A DNA stretch of 64,000 bases from Pseudoalteromonas luteoviolacea H33-S (GTDB lineage: Bacteria > Pseudomonadota > Gammaproteobacteria > Enterobacterales > Alteromonadaceae), in contig NZ_AUXY01000063.1 in the NCBI RefSeq assembly GCF_001625695.1, forward strand, positions 28,603 to 92,602, in the 5' to 3' direction. A program made the translations under genes and the position numbers. The first letter of the stretch is position 1. Each line of letters opens with the position of its first letter. The notes below the pieces were generated by a model that was not told where the DNA came from, searched no databases, and worked only from the letters and a program-made list of their open reading frames with translations. Positions 38,880 through 46,930 of this stretch are shown here, in pieces.

Positions 38880-40646
38880 GTGTTGAACGCCGTTTTTAAA
38901 CCTCTTAGTGCCATTGCTTTGGTACTCAGTTTGTCTGCGTGCCAGATGACCCAGAATAATCCAGACCAGGCCTTTGTGGCGTTGTCTAAACAAGTGATGA
39001 CCTTTCGTGCCGACATTAGCGCCAATCATACCAAGTCACTAGACGAGCTATTTTTGTTGCCAGATATGTCTCCAGCGCACTTAGCACGCGAAAATCAGCG
39101 CCGTTTAGCACTACTGGATAAGTTTGATGCGATAGACACAACACAATTAAGCGCAGAGAATCAAATTAACTTCGCAATTTTGCGTGCGCAAGTACAGAAT
39201 AAAGTCGATAAATATCATTTCAAACATCATTATGTACCACTGTTGTCGGAATCTGGATTCCATACAGACATGTCATTTAAGATCCTTGAGCATGACTTCT
39301 CTACACCGCAGGGCTATCAACAATTGATAGCTCAGATTAAGCAGCTACCACGATATTTTTCGCAGCAGATGGACTGGATGCGAAAGGGCATGGCAATTGG
39401 GTTGACCCAACCGCAAGTTGTACTGCAGGGGTTCGAATCATCGATAGAGGCGTATATCGCCATTGATGATGTTGAGCGCTCGCCATTTTATGCGCCATTT
39501 AAGACAAATCAAGCGGCTATATCAGATGAGGCTTTTAGCAAGCTTCAGCAGCAAGCTAAGCACGCAATAGTCAATTATGCTAACCCTGCTTATCAAAGTT
39601 ACTTAGACTTTTTCGTCAATGAATACCGACCAGTGGCAAAAAAAGACATTGCTTGGTCGAGTACACCCAATGGTGAAGCATTTTATATCAACCGCGCTAA
39701 GCACTTCACGACAACTGACATGACGCCTAAGCAAATCCATGAGCTAGGTTTGCAGGAAGTGGCGCGTATTCGTAGTGAGATGAACACCATCATCAAAAAG
39801 GTAGGCTTTGAAGGCTCTTTTGCTGAGTTCGTCGAATTTTTGCGTACCGATCCGCAGTTTTATGCAAAGACACCTGAAGAGTTGCTCAAAGAGGCATCAT
39901 TTATCGCCAAGAAGATGGACGCTAAGTTGCCACAATTCTTTTATGTGTCTACTTTACCTAGAGTCCCTTATGGCGTAGCCCCAGTTCCTGATAGTCTCGC
40001 ACCAAAGTACACTACGGGAAGATACTTACCGCCATCCAAAGAGACAGATCCTGGCTATTATTGGGTAAACACTTACGCGCTTGATAAAAGACCTCTGTAT
40101 GTTTTAGAGGCATTAACCTTGCACGAAGGGGTGCCGGGTCATCATTTACAAATTGCCATAAATGACGAGTTCACACATTTACCTGAGTATCGCAATGAAT
40201 ATATCTCAGCATTTGGCGAAGGGTGGGGGTTATATGCTGAATATTTAGGTCTGGAAGCTGGCTTTTACCAAGACCCATATAGTGATTTCGGTCGGCTTAC
40301 CTATGAAATGTGGCGTGCAGCACGTTTAGTTGTGGATACAGGCATGCACATGTTTGGGTGGAGTCGCGAGCAGGCGATGCAATTTATGCAAAATAATACG
40401 GCACTGTCTTTACACAATGTTAAAACAGAAACTGATCGCTACATTTCTTGGCCTGGTCAAGCGCTGTCATACAAGATTGGTGAGCTGACAATCAGACGCT
40501 TGCGTACAGAAGCTGAGCAGGCACTGGGTGAGCAGTTTAATATTCGTGAATTTCACCATCAGATACTGAAAAATGGCTCTGTCCCGCTATTTGTACTTGA
40601 AGCGCAAATCGCGCAATATATCGAACAAGCGCAAAAGCAAAAGTAA
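38880..40646 (+). CDS. DUF885 family lipoprotein, putative metallopeptidase
   Basis: A GTG start behind AAGGAA gives 588 residues. The lipobox LSLSAC places Cys at about residue 21, so it is a lipoprotein. The DUF885 signature HEGVPGHHLQ, with FGEGWGLYAEYLG downstream, is the presumed zinc site (HExxxH plus Glu), as in peptide-releasing homologues. It likely acts in the periplasm on peptides. A strong terminator follows, shared with the convergent mtnK. Confidence 0.85.
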   Translation: MLNAVFKPLSAIALVLSLSACQMTQNNPDQAFVALSKQVMTFRADISANHTKSLDELFLLPDMSPAHLARENQRRLALLDKFDAIDTTQLSAENQINFAILRAQVQNKVDKYHFKHHYVPLLSESGFHTDMSFKILEHDFSTPQGYQQLIAQIKQLPRYFSQQMDWMRKGMAIGLTQPQVVLQGFESSIEAYIAIDDVERSPFYAPFKTNQAAISDEAFSKLQQQAKHAIVNYANPAYQSYLDFFVNEYRPVAKKDIAWSSTPNGEAFYINRAKHFTTTDMTPKQIHELGLQEVARIRSEMNTIIKKVGFEGSFAEFVEFLRTDPQFYAKTPEELLKEASFIAKKMDAKLPQFFYVSTLPRVPYGVAPVPDSLAPKYTTGRYLPPSKETDPGYYWVNTYALDKRPLYVLEALTLHEGVPGHHLQIAINDEFTHLPEYRNEYISAFGEGWGLYAEYLGLEAGFYQDPYSDFGRLTYEMWRAARLVVDTGMHMFGWSREQAMQFMQNNTALSLHNVKTETDRYISWPGQALSYKIGELTIRRLRTEAEQALGEQFNIREFHHQILKNGSVPLFVLEAQIAQYIEQAQKQK

Positions 40647-40654
40647 AATAACAG

Positions 40655-40678
40655 AGGCCGCTATCAAGCGGCCTTTTT
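40655..40678 (+). terminator. Rho-independent terminator
   Basis: AGGCCGCT and AGCGGCCT form an 8-bp stem with loop ATCA, followed by TTTTT. It serves the DUF885 gene; A-rich bases on the left are few, so it is weaker for the convergent mtnK. Confidence 0.88.
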
Positions 40679-40680
40679 AA

Positions 40681-41883
40681 TTAGTGTACAAAGCTGATAA
40701 TCAGCTGATAAAAGTCATCGGTTGAGTGGCAACTTTTTGCATTTAAAATCAATTGCTCGCCAAGAAGTAGCGTTTGCTTTTGTACCGCTAAGCGCTTTGT
40801 ATCATCTTCAATCTCATCAATATCTGCCACATGCGCTAACCCGATGGTGCGACGGATCAGTTCAGTACCGCAATATCCCATTGTATCTTGCAGCACTGCT
40901 TGTAAAAATTGCTCGGCATAGCCGGGTGCTTGAAGTGCTAAATCACGGGTTTGGGTACTGGCCAGTGTTAACCACTGCTGCTCAAAAGCTTGAAGGCAGG
41001 TGGAAATTGTGTGCAGTAAGTAGGAATGTAAATCACGTCGTTTAGGTATTTCTGAAATACGGCCATTTTGAGCACAATAATTGAGTAGTAAATTACCGAT
41101 AAAAGAGCCTAAATCGAAGCCAATTGGACCGAAAAAGCCAAATTCAGGGTCGATAAGTTTAGTCTCTTTTGGTGACACAAATAGGCTACCAGTATGGACG
41201 TCGCCGTGCAGCAGGGTTTGTGGTGATGAAAAGAATTTACTCTTCAATTGCGCAACGTGAATTAACAAGGCAGCATTGTTTCTCAGCAGAGAAACTTGCT
41301 CTTCTAATGCTGTTGGGAAGTTATTACGTTCATGCTCCCGATAAGGGTCATCGAAAAATAAGTCTTCGGTGATGGAGCACAGTTCAGGGTTGGTGAACTC
41401 TTGTACCAATGCTTTTTTTTCTGCAGCAGATAAATAAAAGTCTGAATAGAAAAAGCTGGTTTTTGCCAAGTAAGTTGCGACGTGCGTACCAAGGTGCTTG
41501 AACGTGTTCCCTTGATTCAGTTCACCTCGCAAAATCGCCATATCACCCAAGTCTTCCAATATGGTGACAGCGAGCTCACGATTATGATGTAAAACTTGCG
41601 CGGTGTGCTCAGGGCAAACATCACCATGCTTTTTCAATACGCTGGCTTCAATTCTGGCTCTATCCAATGTCAGCGGCCAGCTTTCACCGACACAGCGAGC
41701 ATACGGCAGTGCTTGCTTCAAAATAACACTGCGCTTTTCTGTATCTTGAACTCGGAAGACTAAATTGAGATTACCATCCCCAAACTCATAGCAAGATAAC
41801 TCTGCATTAGCTGGAAAAAATTGCCCCAGTTCTTGGACGTAACTTAAGGCTGTGTCGTTATTAAAGGCAACGTATTTGCTCAC
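40681..41883 (-). CDS. mtnK: Methylthioribose kinase
   Basis: A 400-residue aminoglycoside-phosphotransferase-fold kinase with catalytic loop LLHGDVHTGSLFV and metal-binding IDPEFGFFGPIGFDLG, both typical of MtnK. It phosphorylates 5-methylthioribose to methylthioribose-1-phosphate, the MtnA substrate. The start is GTG. It is divergent from mtnA, with MetJ-box-like repeats between them. Confidence 0.93.
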   Translation of the reverse strand: MSKYVAFNNDTALSYVQELGQFFPANAELSCYEFGDGNLNLVFRVQDTEKRSVILKQALPYARCVGESWPLTLDRARIEASVLKKHGDVCPEHTAQVLHHNRELAVTILEDLGDMAILRGELNQGNTFKHLGTHVATYLAKTSFFYSDFYLSAAEKKALVQEFTNPELCSITEDLFFDDPYREHERNNFPTALEEQVSLLRNNAALLIHVAQLKSKFFSSPQTLLHGDVHTGSLFVSPKETKLIDPEFGFFGPIGFDLGSFIGNLLLNYCAQNGRISEIPKRRDLHSYLLHTISTCLQAFEQQWLTLASTQTRDLALQAPGYAEQFLQAVLQDTMGYCGTELIRRTIGLAHVADIDEIEDDTKRLAVQKQTLLLGEQLILNAKSCHSTDDFYQLIISFVH

Positions 41884-41929
41884 TGTTATTCACCAAAAAT
41901 TAAAGTAACTTTTAGCATTCTATATTTTT

Positions 41930-41969
41930 AAATGTTTAGATGTCTATACATCTTTAGATCTTTATGTAG
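41930..41969. promoter_or_regulatory. MetJ-box-like array between mtnK and mtnA
   Basis: Five contiguous 8-mers (AAATGTTT, AGATGTCT, ATACATCT, TTAGATCT, TTATGTAG) resemble tandem MetJ boxes (consensus AGACGTCT). The second matches 7 of 8, the third 6 of 8; the others are weaker. MetJ binds such arrays cooperatively with S-adenosylmethionine to repress methionine genes. The divergent location would control mtnK and mtnA together. Confidence 0.7.
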
Positions 41970-42007
41970 AATGAGCAGTAATTACAACTGTACACCCTTT
42001 AATCAAC

Positions 42008-43015
42008 ATGAAAGATTTGATCGCTCAAAGTTTGAAATACCAAGATGGAAAAGTGCAGGTACTTGACCAATATTTGTTGCCGCATCAAGAAGTTTGGCAT
42101 GTCTGTAAAACGGTCAGTGAAATGCAGGATCTGATTAATAACTTACAAGTGCGGGGCGCGCCTTTAATTGGTTTAGCTGCGACTTTGTTGGTTGCTTATC
42201 TCGCCGAGCAGGGCAGCTCCCGAGAAGAATTATGTCATGCGATAGACGACTTAGAGGCCACGCGTCCAACGGCGGTAAATTTAAAACACTGTATGGACAG
42301 GCTCCGCGCGGTGCTACATAGCGAGCAAAAGATTACTGAAGTGATCACAGTTGCCGAGCAATTATTTGAAGAAGACATTGCCTTATGTGCTCGAATTGCA
42401 GAGCATGGGGTGGACCTAGTGGATGCTGGCGATAATATCCTGACCCATTGTAATACGGGGGCGCTAGCCACAGCAGGTATTGGCACAGCGCTGGGTGTGA
42501 TTTACCAAGCGATGCAGCGTCATGGTGATATCCATGTCTGGGTAGACGAAACGCGTCCTTTATTGCAAGGTGGGCGTTTAACAGCGTATGAACTGGCACG
42601 ATGGCAGATCCCTTATACTTTGTTGTGCGATAGTATGGCCGCGTCTTTAATGGCTGCGGGCAAGGTTGATAAGATATTCGTGGGAGCTGATAGGGTGGCG
42701 GCAAACGGGGATTTTGCAAATAAAGTGGGCACGTATAACTTGGCTGTGTTAGCACATTTTCACAATGTGCCTTTTTATGTTGTGGCACCTAAAACCACCT
42801 TTGATCCGGCCTGTGCTAGCGGCCAAGATATTGAAATTGAACAACGCAGTGCGGGTGAGGTGACTGGAGTGAGTGGCAGTTTTGGTGAATGCCAATGGGC
42901 ACCTTCTGAGGCTGAAGTCTATAACCCTGCTTTTGATGTAACGCCAGCAAAGTTAGTCACTGGGTGGGTGTTTGATAGTGGTGTTTACACCACACCGGAA
43001 TTTATTAATTTGTAA
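42008..43015 (+). CDS. mtnA: Methylthioribose-1-phosphate isomerase
   Basis: A 335-residue enzyme of the eIF2B-like isomerase family. Catalytic Cys148 ([10 protein letters not shown]) and Asp228 ([10 protein letters not shown]) are present, with RGAPLIG near residue 49. It converts MTR-1-P to methylthioribulose-1-P, the MtnB substrate. It is transcribed away from mtnK and converges on mtnD. Confidence 0.94.
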   Translation: MKDLIAQSLKYQDGKVQVLDQYLLPHQEVWHVCKTVSEMQDLINNLQVRGAPLIGLAATLLVAYLAEQGSSREELCHAIDDLEATRPTAVNLKHCMDRLRAVLHSEQKITEVITVAEQLFEEDIALCARIAEHGVDLVDAGDNILTHCNTGALATAGIGTALGVIYQAMQRHGDIHVWVDETRPLLQGGRLTAYELARWQIPYTLLCDSMAASLMAAGKVDKIFVGADRVAANGDFANKVGTYNLAVLAHFHNVPFYVVAPKTTFDPACASGQDIEIEQRSAGEVTGVSGSFGECQWAPSEAEVYNPAFDVTPAKLVTGWVFDSGVYTTPEFINL

Positions 43016-43020
43016 TGATG

Positions 43021-43048
43021 ACAGCAGGCATGGGCAGTAGCCTGCTGT
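43021..43048. terminator. Hairpin between convergent mtnA and mtnD
   Basis: ACAGCAGGC and GCCTGCTGT form a perfect 9-bp stem around a 10-nt loop. No strong T-tract follows on either strand, so termination may be partial. Confidence 0.55.
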
Positions 43049-43067
43049 GTAATTCGCGAAAAAGAGG

Positions 43068-43610
43068 TTAGTCTAACAGCGGGAATTGCTTGGCAATACT
43101 TGAGCCTGTCTCTTGGGCAACCCAACCTTCTGTATTATTGAAAAGTCGAATAGCGGTGAATTCAGGGTCGCTGCCCATATCAAACCAATGTGGTGTGTGA
43201 TCTGGCACAGAGATCAAATCACCTTGCTGGCAGAATACTTGATAGACCTTATCTGCGATATGCAGGCAGAATAGCCCATACCCGGCCACAAAAAAACGCA
43301 CTTCATCTTCATTGTGGGTATGTTCAAAAAGAAATTTTTCGCGCATCGCTGGCGCATTTGGATTGCCTTTTTGTAGTGCAACGACGTCGACGGTTTGGTA
43401 GCCCCCCTGTACTTTTAAGCGCTCGATATCTTGGCTATATGCGTTAATGATATCGGTTTCAGTGGCTTCTTTTGCTAAGATTTGTGTTGCTTGCCATTGC
43501 TCAAAGCGCACCCCAACCTCAGCCAGTTTTTCAGCAATGATACTTGCCTCTTCGCTTTGGAACGTCGCTTTTTGTGGTTGCGCTTCTTGATAGATATGTA
43601 AGTAACTCAT
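43068..43610 (-). CDS. mtnD: Acireductone dioxygenase
   Basis: A 180-residue cupin with metal ligands His97, His99, Glu103 (HTHNEDE) and His141, matching Klebsiella ARD spacing. With Fe(II) the enzyme yields the methionine keto-acid precursor; with Ni(II) it gives an off-pathway product. Last gene of the mtnB-mtnC-mtnD operon. Confidence 0.94.
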   Translation of the reverse strand: MSYLHIYQEAQPQKATFQSEEASIIAEKLAEVGVRFEQWQATQILAKEATETDIINAYSQDIERLKVQGGYQTVDVVALQKGNPNAPAMREKFLFEHTHNEDEVRFFVAGYGLFCLHIADKVYQVFCQQGDLISVPDHTPHWFDMGSDPEFTAIRLFNNTEGWVAQETGSSIAKQFPLLD

Positions 43611-43624
43611 GACGGTGTCTCGTT

Positions 43625-44293
43625 TTAAATATGCTCAAAACTGGTGATAAAAGCATGGTGAGTGCTTTTGGGTTGATCATCGCGCCACAGCTGTAAAGTC
43701 TGTAGGCCGGCTGCTTTGGCCGCATCAAGTTCTGCGACGACATCACTTAAAAATAGGACGTCAGCTGCTTCAAAAGGCAGGCTTTGCACTATGTTGCGAT
43801 AAGACTCAGATTGCTGCTTTGCACCCACTCGGGTATCAAAATAGTCGCTAAATAAGGCACGTATATCGCCAAAATCTGAATGAGCAAAAAGCAGTTGCTG
43901 GGCTTTCACTGAACCGGAAGAATACACATACAGTGCCGTGCCTGCTTGATGCTGTGCAGTCAAATAGGCATGGGCATCTGGGTAGATATGGCCTGTGAAG
44001 TCGCCTTGTTGATAGCCATTTTGCCAGATCAAACCTTGTAATTGCTTAAGTGGCGTTATTTTTTTATCGGCTTCAATCCAGCCAAGTAAGGTGTTTATCA
44101 CGGTATCTAAACTTGCTTCTGGCTGAGCGATTTCTGCTCTGACGGCATCAAGTTGAATTTGCACCTGAGGGTCATCTTGTGACGCTTTAACAAAGTCAGC
44201 TAAGTGCTTTGCGGCATAGGGAAAAAGAATGTCTTTGACGAATGAAATACGGGTAATCGTGCCTTCAATATCAGTGAGAATGGCTTTTATCAC
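43625..44293 (-). CDS. mtnC: Enolase-phosphatase MtnC
   Basis: A 222-residue HAD phosphatase with motif LTDIEGTIT (Asp8, Glu10), SSGSVKAQ and FLSDVVAELDAA. It performs both enolisation and dephosphorylation of diketo-methylthiopentyl-1-P to acireductone. Its start overlaps the mtnB stop by 4 nt (ATGA), so they are translationally coupled. Confidence 0.94.
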   Translation of the reverse strand: MIKAILTDIEGTITRISFVKDILFPYAAKHLADFVKASQDDPQVQIQLDAVRAEIAQPEASLDTVINTLLGWIEADKKITPLKQLQGLIWQNGYQQGDFTGHIYPDAHAYLTAQHQAGTALYVYSSGSVKAQQLLFAHSDFGDIRALFSDYFDTRVGAKQQSESYRNIVQSLPFEAADVLFLSDVVAELDAAKAAGLQTLQLWRDDQPKSTHHAFITSFEHI

Positions 44294-44907
44294 TTTACTG
44301 CTCCTTCTAATTTTATTCGCTCTAATTCACAGGCGAACAAGAACTCTAGCCCCTCGATATGACGGCGAGTTTCAAAAATGCTGTTGCCCAATGCATATAA
44401 ACCATGACCACGGATCAAAACCCCATGCGTGACTGGGTATGTTTCATGATGCTTGGCAACCCGTGCCGCCAATGCGGGAATATCCTGATCGTTATCAAAG
44501 ATGGCAATTGATAGCGTATCTAGGTGACTTTTAATCCCAGACAGTGATTTTTGCATCTCATAGCCTGTCACTGAAAACTGGTTACTGCGTATAAAGCGTG
44601 ACAGAACAGTCGCTGCTACTGAGTGCGTGTGCAAGATACATCCTGCTTGCGGTTGTAACTCATATAACTTGAGGTGCAAGGCAGTTTCAGCTGAGGGTTT
44701 ACCGTCACCAGAGACGATTTGACCATGCTGGTCTAATTCTAAAAACTGCTCTGGCGTGAGGTGGCCTTTATCAAAGCCGCTGGCGGTGACGACAAAGCCA
44801 TCATCGGTTTTCATAGAAAAGTTGCCGCCAGTCGCGGGCACCCAGCCTTGTTGGCTAACCCAACGGCCAGCATCTATGAGCGCTTGTTTTGCTGCCTTTG
44901 TTTGCAT
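44290..44907 (-). CDS. mtnB: Methylthioribulose-1-phosphate dehydratase
   Basis: A 205-residue class II aldolase-fold enzyme with zinc ligands His93 and His95 (HTHSVAAT) and a further His in RGHGLYALG. It dehydrates methylthioribulose-1-P. First gene of the mtnBCD operon, divergent from the aminotransferase gene across a MetJ-like site. Confidence 0.94.
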   Translation of the reverse strand: MQTKAAKQALIDAGRWVSQQGWVPATGGNFSMKTDDGFVVTASGFDKGHLTPEQFLELDQHGQIVSGDGKPSAETALHLKLYELQPQAGCILHTHSVAATVLSRFIRSNQFSVTGYEMQKSLSGIKSHLDTLSIAIFDNDQDIPALAARVAKHHETYPVTHGVLIRGHGLYALGNSIFETRRHIEGLEFLFACELERIKLEGAVK

Positions 44908-44921
44908 ATTCGATCATCCTA

Positions 44922-44945
44922 AGAGGTTTGGACGGCTATACTTCT
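44922..44945. promoter_or_regulatory. MetJ-box-like array between mtnB and the aminotransferase gene
   Basis: Three contiguous 8-mers, AGAGGTTT, GGACGGCT and ATACTTCT, each match AGACGTCT at 6 of 8 positions. Their position between divergent genes of one pathway, and a second array in the same cluster, supports a real operator. Confidence 0.55.
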
Positions 44946-45003
44946 ATCTTTGGCAATGATAGCATCGCTTTATCGCCTACGCCATAATCAAAAGAGTTAC
45001 AAA

Positions 45004-46143
45004 ATGGAAAGTAAATTACCAGACGTTGGTACCAGTATTTTCTCTACCATGACAGGGCTTGCTAATGAGCACGGTGCACTGAACCTCTCTCAAGGTTTTC
45101 CTGAGTTTGATACCCCAAGCCAGCTCAAACATGCGCTGTCAGCACATACGTTAGCTGGATATAACCAATATGCCCCCTCTCCTGGGTTGCCAGTATTACA
45201 GCAGGAGATTGCGGCACTTGTTGCGCGTCGATACCAGCAAGACATTGATGCCGCGGCACAAGTGACGGTCACTGCAGGTGCGACAGAGGCTTTGTTTGTG
45301 GCGATTCAGGCGCTAGTACGTAAAGGTGATGAAGTGATTGTATTTGACCCAGCGTATGATTCATATCGCCCTGCGGTTGAATTGGCCGGTGGTCGCACGG
45401 TACATATTCCTTTGTGTGCACCAGACTATGCCATTGACTGGACACAAGTCAGTGCTGCTGTGACACAAAAAACACGTGCGATTATTATTAATAGCCCCCA
45501 CAATCCAAGTGCAAAAACACTGAAACAAGCGGATCTCGATGCATTGAAAGCGCTGCTCAATAAGCATGATATTTATCTGATCAGTGATGAAGTGTATGAG
45601 CATATTACCTTTGATGGCGCCCCACATTTGAGTGTCCTACGTGACTCTGAGCTGGCAGCACGGGCCTTTGTGGTATCCAGTTTTGGTAAAACATTTCACT
45701 GTACTGGTTGGAAGATGGGTTACTGCATTGCACCTGCAAATTTGACGGTTGAGTTTAGAAAAATCCATCAGTTTGTTAACTTCTCAAGCTTTACGCCTGC
45801 ACAATTGGCTTTGGCTGATATGCTGCGAGATGCACCTGAGCATGTGGATGAATTAGGGCTGTTTTATCAACAAAAACGTGATGTACTGGTTGAGGCACTG
45901 GCGATAAGCCGTTTTAAGATCCTGCCAAGTGAAGGCACGTATTTCTTGTTACTTGATTACAGTGATATATCAGACGTAGACGATGTGACTTTTTGCCAGC
46001 AATTGGTTGAGCAAATTGGTGTGGCGGCGATCCCGTTAAGTGTATTTTATGACAAGCCTAATGGCGATAAAATTATTCGCCTGTGCTTTGCCAAAGAAAC
46101 CGAGACCTTAATCGCTGCAGCGGAGAAATTATGTCAACTTTAA
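45004..46143 (+). CDS. ybdL: Methionine-type aminotransferase (YbdL-like, MtnE role)
   Basis: The ATG at 45004 (MESKLPDVGTSIFSTMTGL) matches YbdL-family starts and gives 379 residues; upstream in-frame ATGs add unrelated sequence. A fold-type I PLP enzyme with SHAPE features AGYNQYAPSPGLPVL, INSPHNPSAKT and the PLP lysine in SSFGKTFHCTGWK. YbdL prefers methionine and glutamine as amino donors. In this cluster it should transaminate 4-methylthio-2-oxobutyrate to methionine, closing the salvage cycle. Confidence 0.88.
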   Translation: MESKLPDVGTSIFSTMTGLANEHGALNLSQGFPEFDTPSQLKHALSAHTLAGYNQYAPSPGLPVLQQEIAALVARRYQQDIDAAAQVTVTAGATEALFVAIQALVRKGDEVIVFDPAYDSYRPAVELAGGRTVHIPLCAPDYAIDWTQVSAAVTQKTRAIIINSPHNPSAKTLKQADLDALKALLNKHDIYLISDEVYEHITFDGAPHLSVLRDSELAARAFVVSSFGKTFHCTGWKMGYCIAPANLTVEFRKIHQFVNFSSFTPAQLALADMLRDAPEHVDELGLFYQQKRDVLVEALAISRFKILPSEGTYFLLLDYSDISDVDDVTFCQQLVEQIGVAAIPLSVFYDKPNGDKIIRLCFAKETETLIAAAEKLCQL

Positions 46144-46901
46144 CCGTAAATATAGTGCAATATGATATTGCTTGGTTAGCGCCAGAGCAGAATTTCGCAA
46201 CGATTGAAAAGCTGGTTGCGGATGTGCCTCCAGGTGATTTGCTATTGCTACCTGAGACCTTTGCCACTGGATTTGCGTTGCAACAGACAACGGATGAACA
46301 AGCAGCGCAGGCGAGGGCATTCATACAACAGCTGGCTAAACGTTTACAGTGCGTTGTCGCGGGTTCTGTGTTGGTGCCTCATAAAGGTAAAAAAGCCAAT
46401 CGCTTTTACTGGACTTGGCCAGATGGTACTGAGCGCAGTTACGATAAGCGCCACCTGTTTTGCTTGGGTAATGAAGGGGACCACGTAGTACAAGGTAGCG
46501 AGCGAAAAATCTTTGAAATAAAAGGCTTTAAGCTCTTGCCTCAAGTGTGTTATGACTTGCGCTTTCCGGTCTTCCAGCGCAGTAAAAACGACTATGATGT
46601 GATGGTGAATGTCGCAAACTGGCCATCGGCAAGACGCCATGCTTGGGATACATTATTATGTGCTCGAGCGATTGAAAATCAGTGCTTTGTTCTAGCTGCT
46701 AATCGCATTGGTGAAGATGGCAAAGGCGTCGCTCATAACGGCGGGACGGTGGCACTAGATTATTTAGGCCAGCCTATGGCACACGTCGCTGATGATATTG
46801 CGGGTGTTGTGACGGTGACGCTCGATAAAGCCAAGCTAGTTGAGTTTAAACGCCAATTTCCAGCACACTTAGATGCGGATGCATTTGACCTCCCCTTATA
46901 A
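46131..46901 (+). CDS. yafV: Omega-amidase, nitrilase superfamily (YafV-like)
   Basis: The ATG at 46131 (MSTLTVNIVQYDIAW) has GGAGAA 4 nt upstream and overlaps the preceding stop by 13 nt; 256 residues, equal to E. coli YafV. The catalytic triad is Glu42 (LPETFATGF), Lys106 (YDKRHLF) and Cys140 (QVCYDLRFP). Omega-amidases hydrolyse 2-oxoglutaramate formed when glutamine donates its amino group, pulling the transamination forward. Coupling to the aminotransferase is supported by the overlap. Confidence 0.9.
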   Translation: MSTLTVNIVQYDIAWLAPEQNFATIEKLVADVPPGDLLLLPETFATGFALQQTTDEQAAQARAFIQQLAKRLQCVVAGSVLVPHKGKKANRFYWTWPDGTERSYDKRHLFCLGNEGDHVVQGSERKIFEIKGFKLLPQVCYDLRFPVFQRSKNDYDVMVNVANWPSARRHAWDTLLCARAIENQCFVLAANRIGEDGKGVAHNGGTVALDYLGQPMAHVADDIAGVVTVTLDKAKLVEFKRQFPAHLDADAFDLPL

Positions 46902-46904
46902 ATT

Positions 46905-46924
46905 GGAGCAGCCTACGCTGCTCC
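46905..46924. terminator. Hairpin between convergent genes
   Basis: GGAGCAGC and GCTGCTCC form an 8-bp stem with loop CTAC between the omega-amidase and chemoreceptor genes. T-runs are weak on both sides. Confidence 0.6.
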
Positions 46925-46930
46925 TTATAA

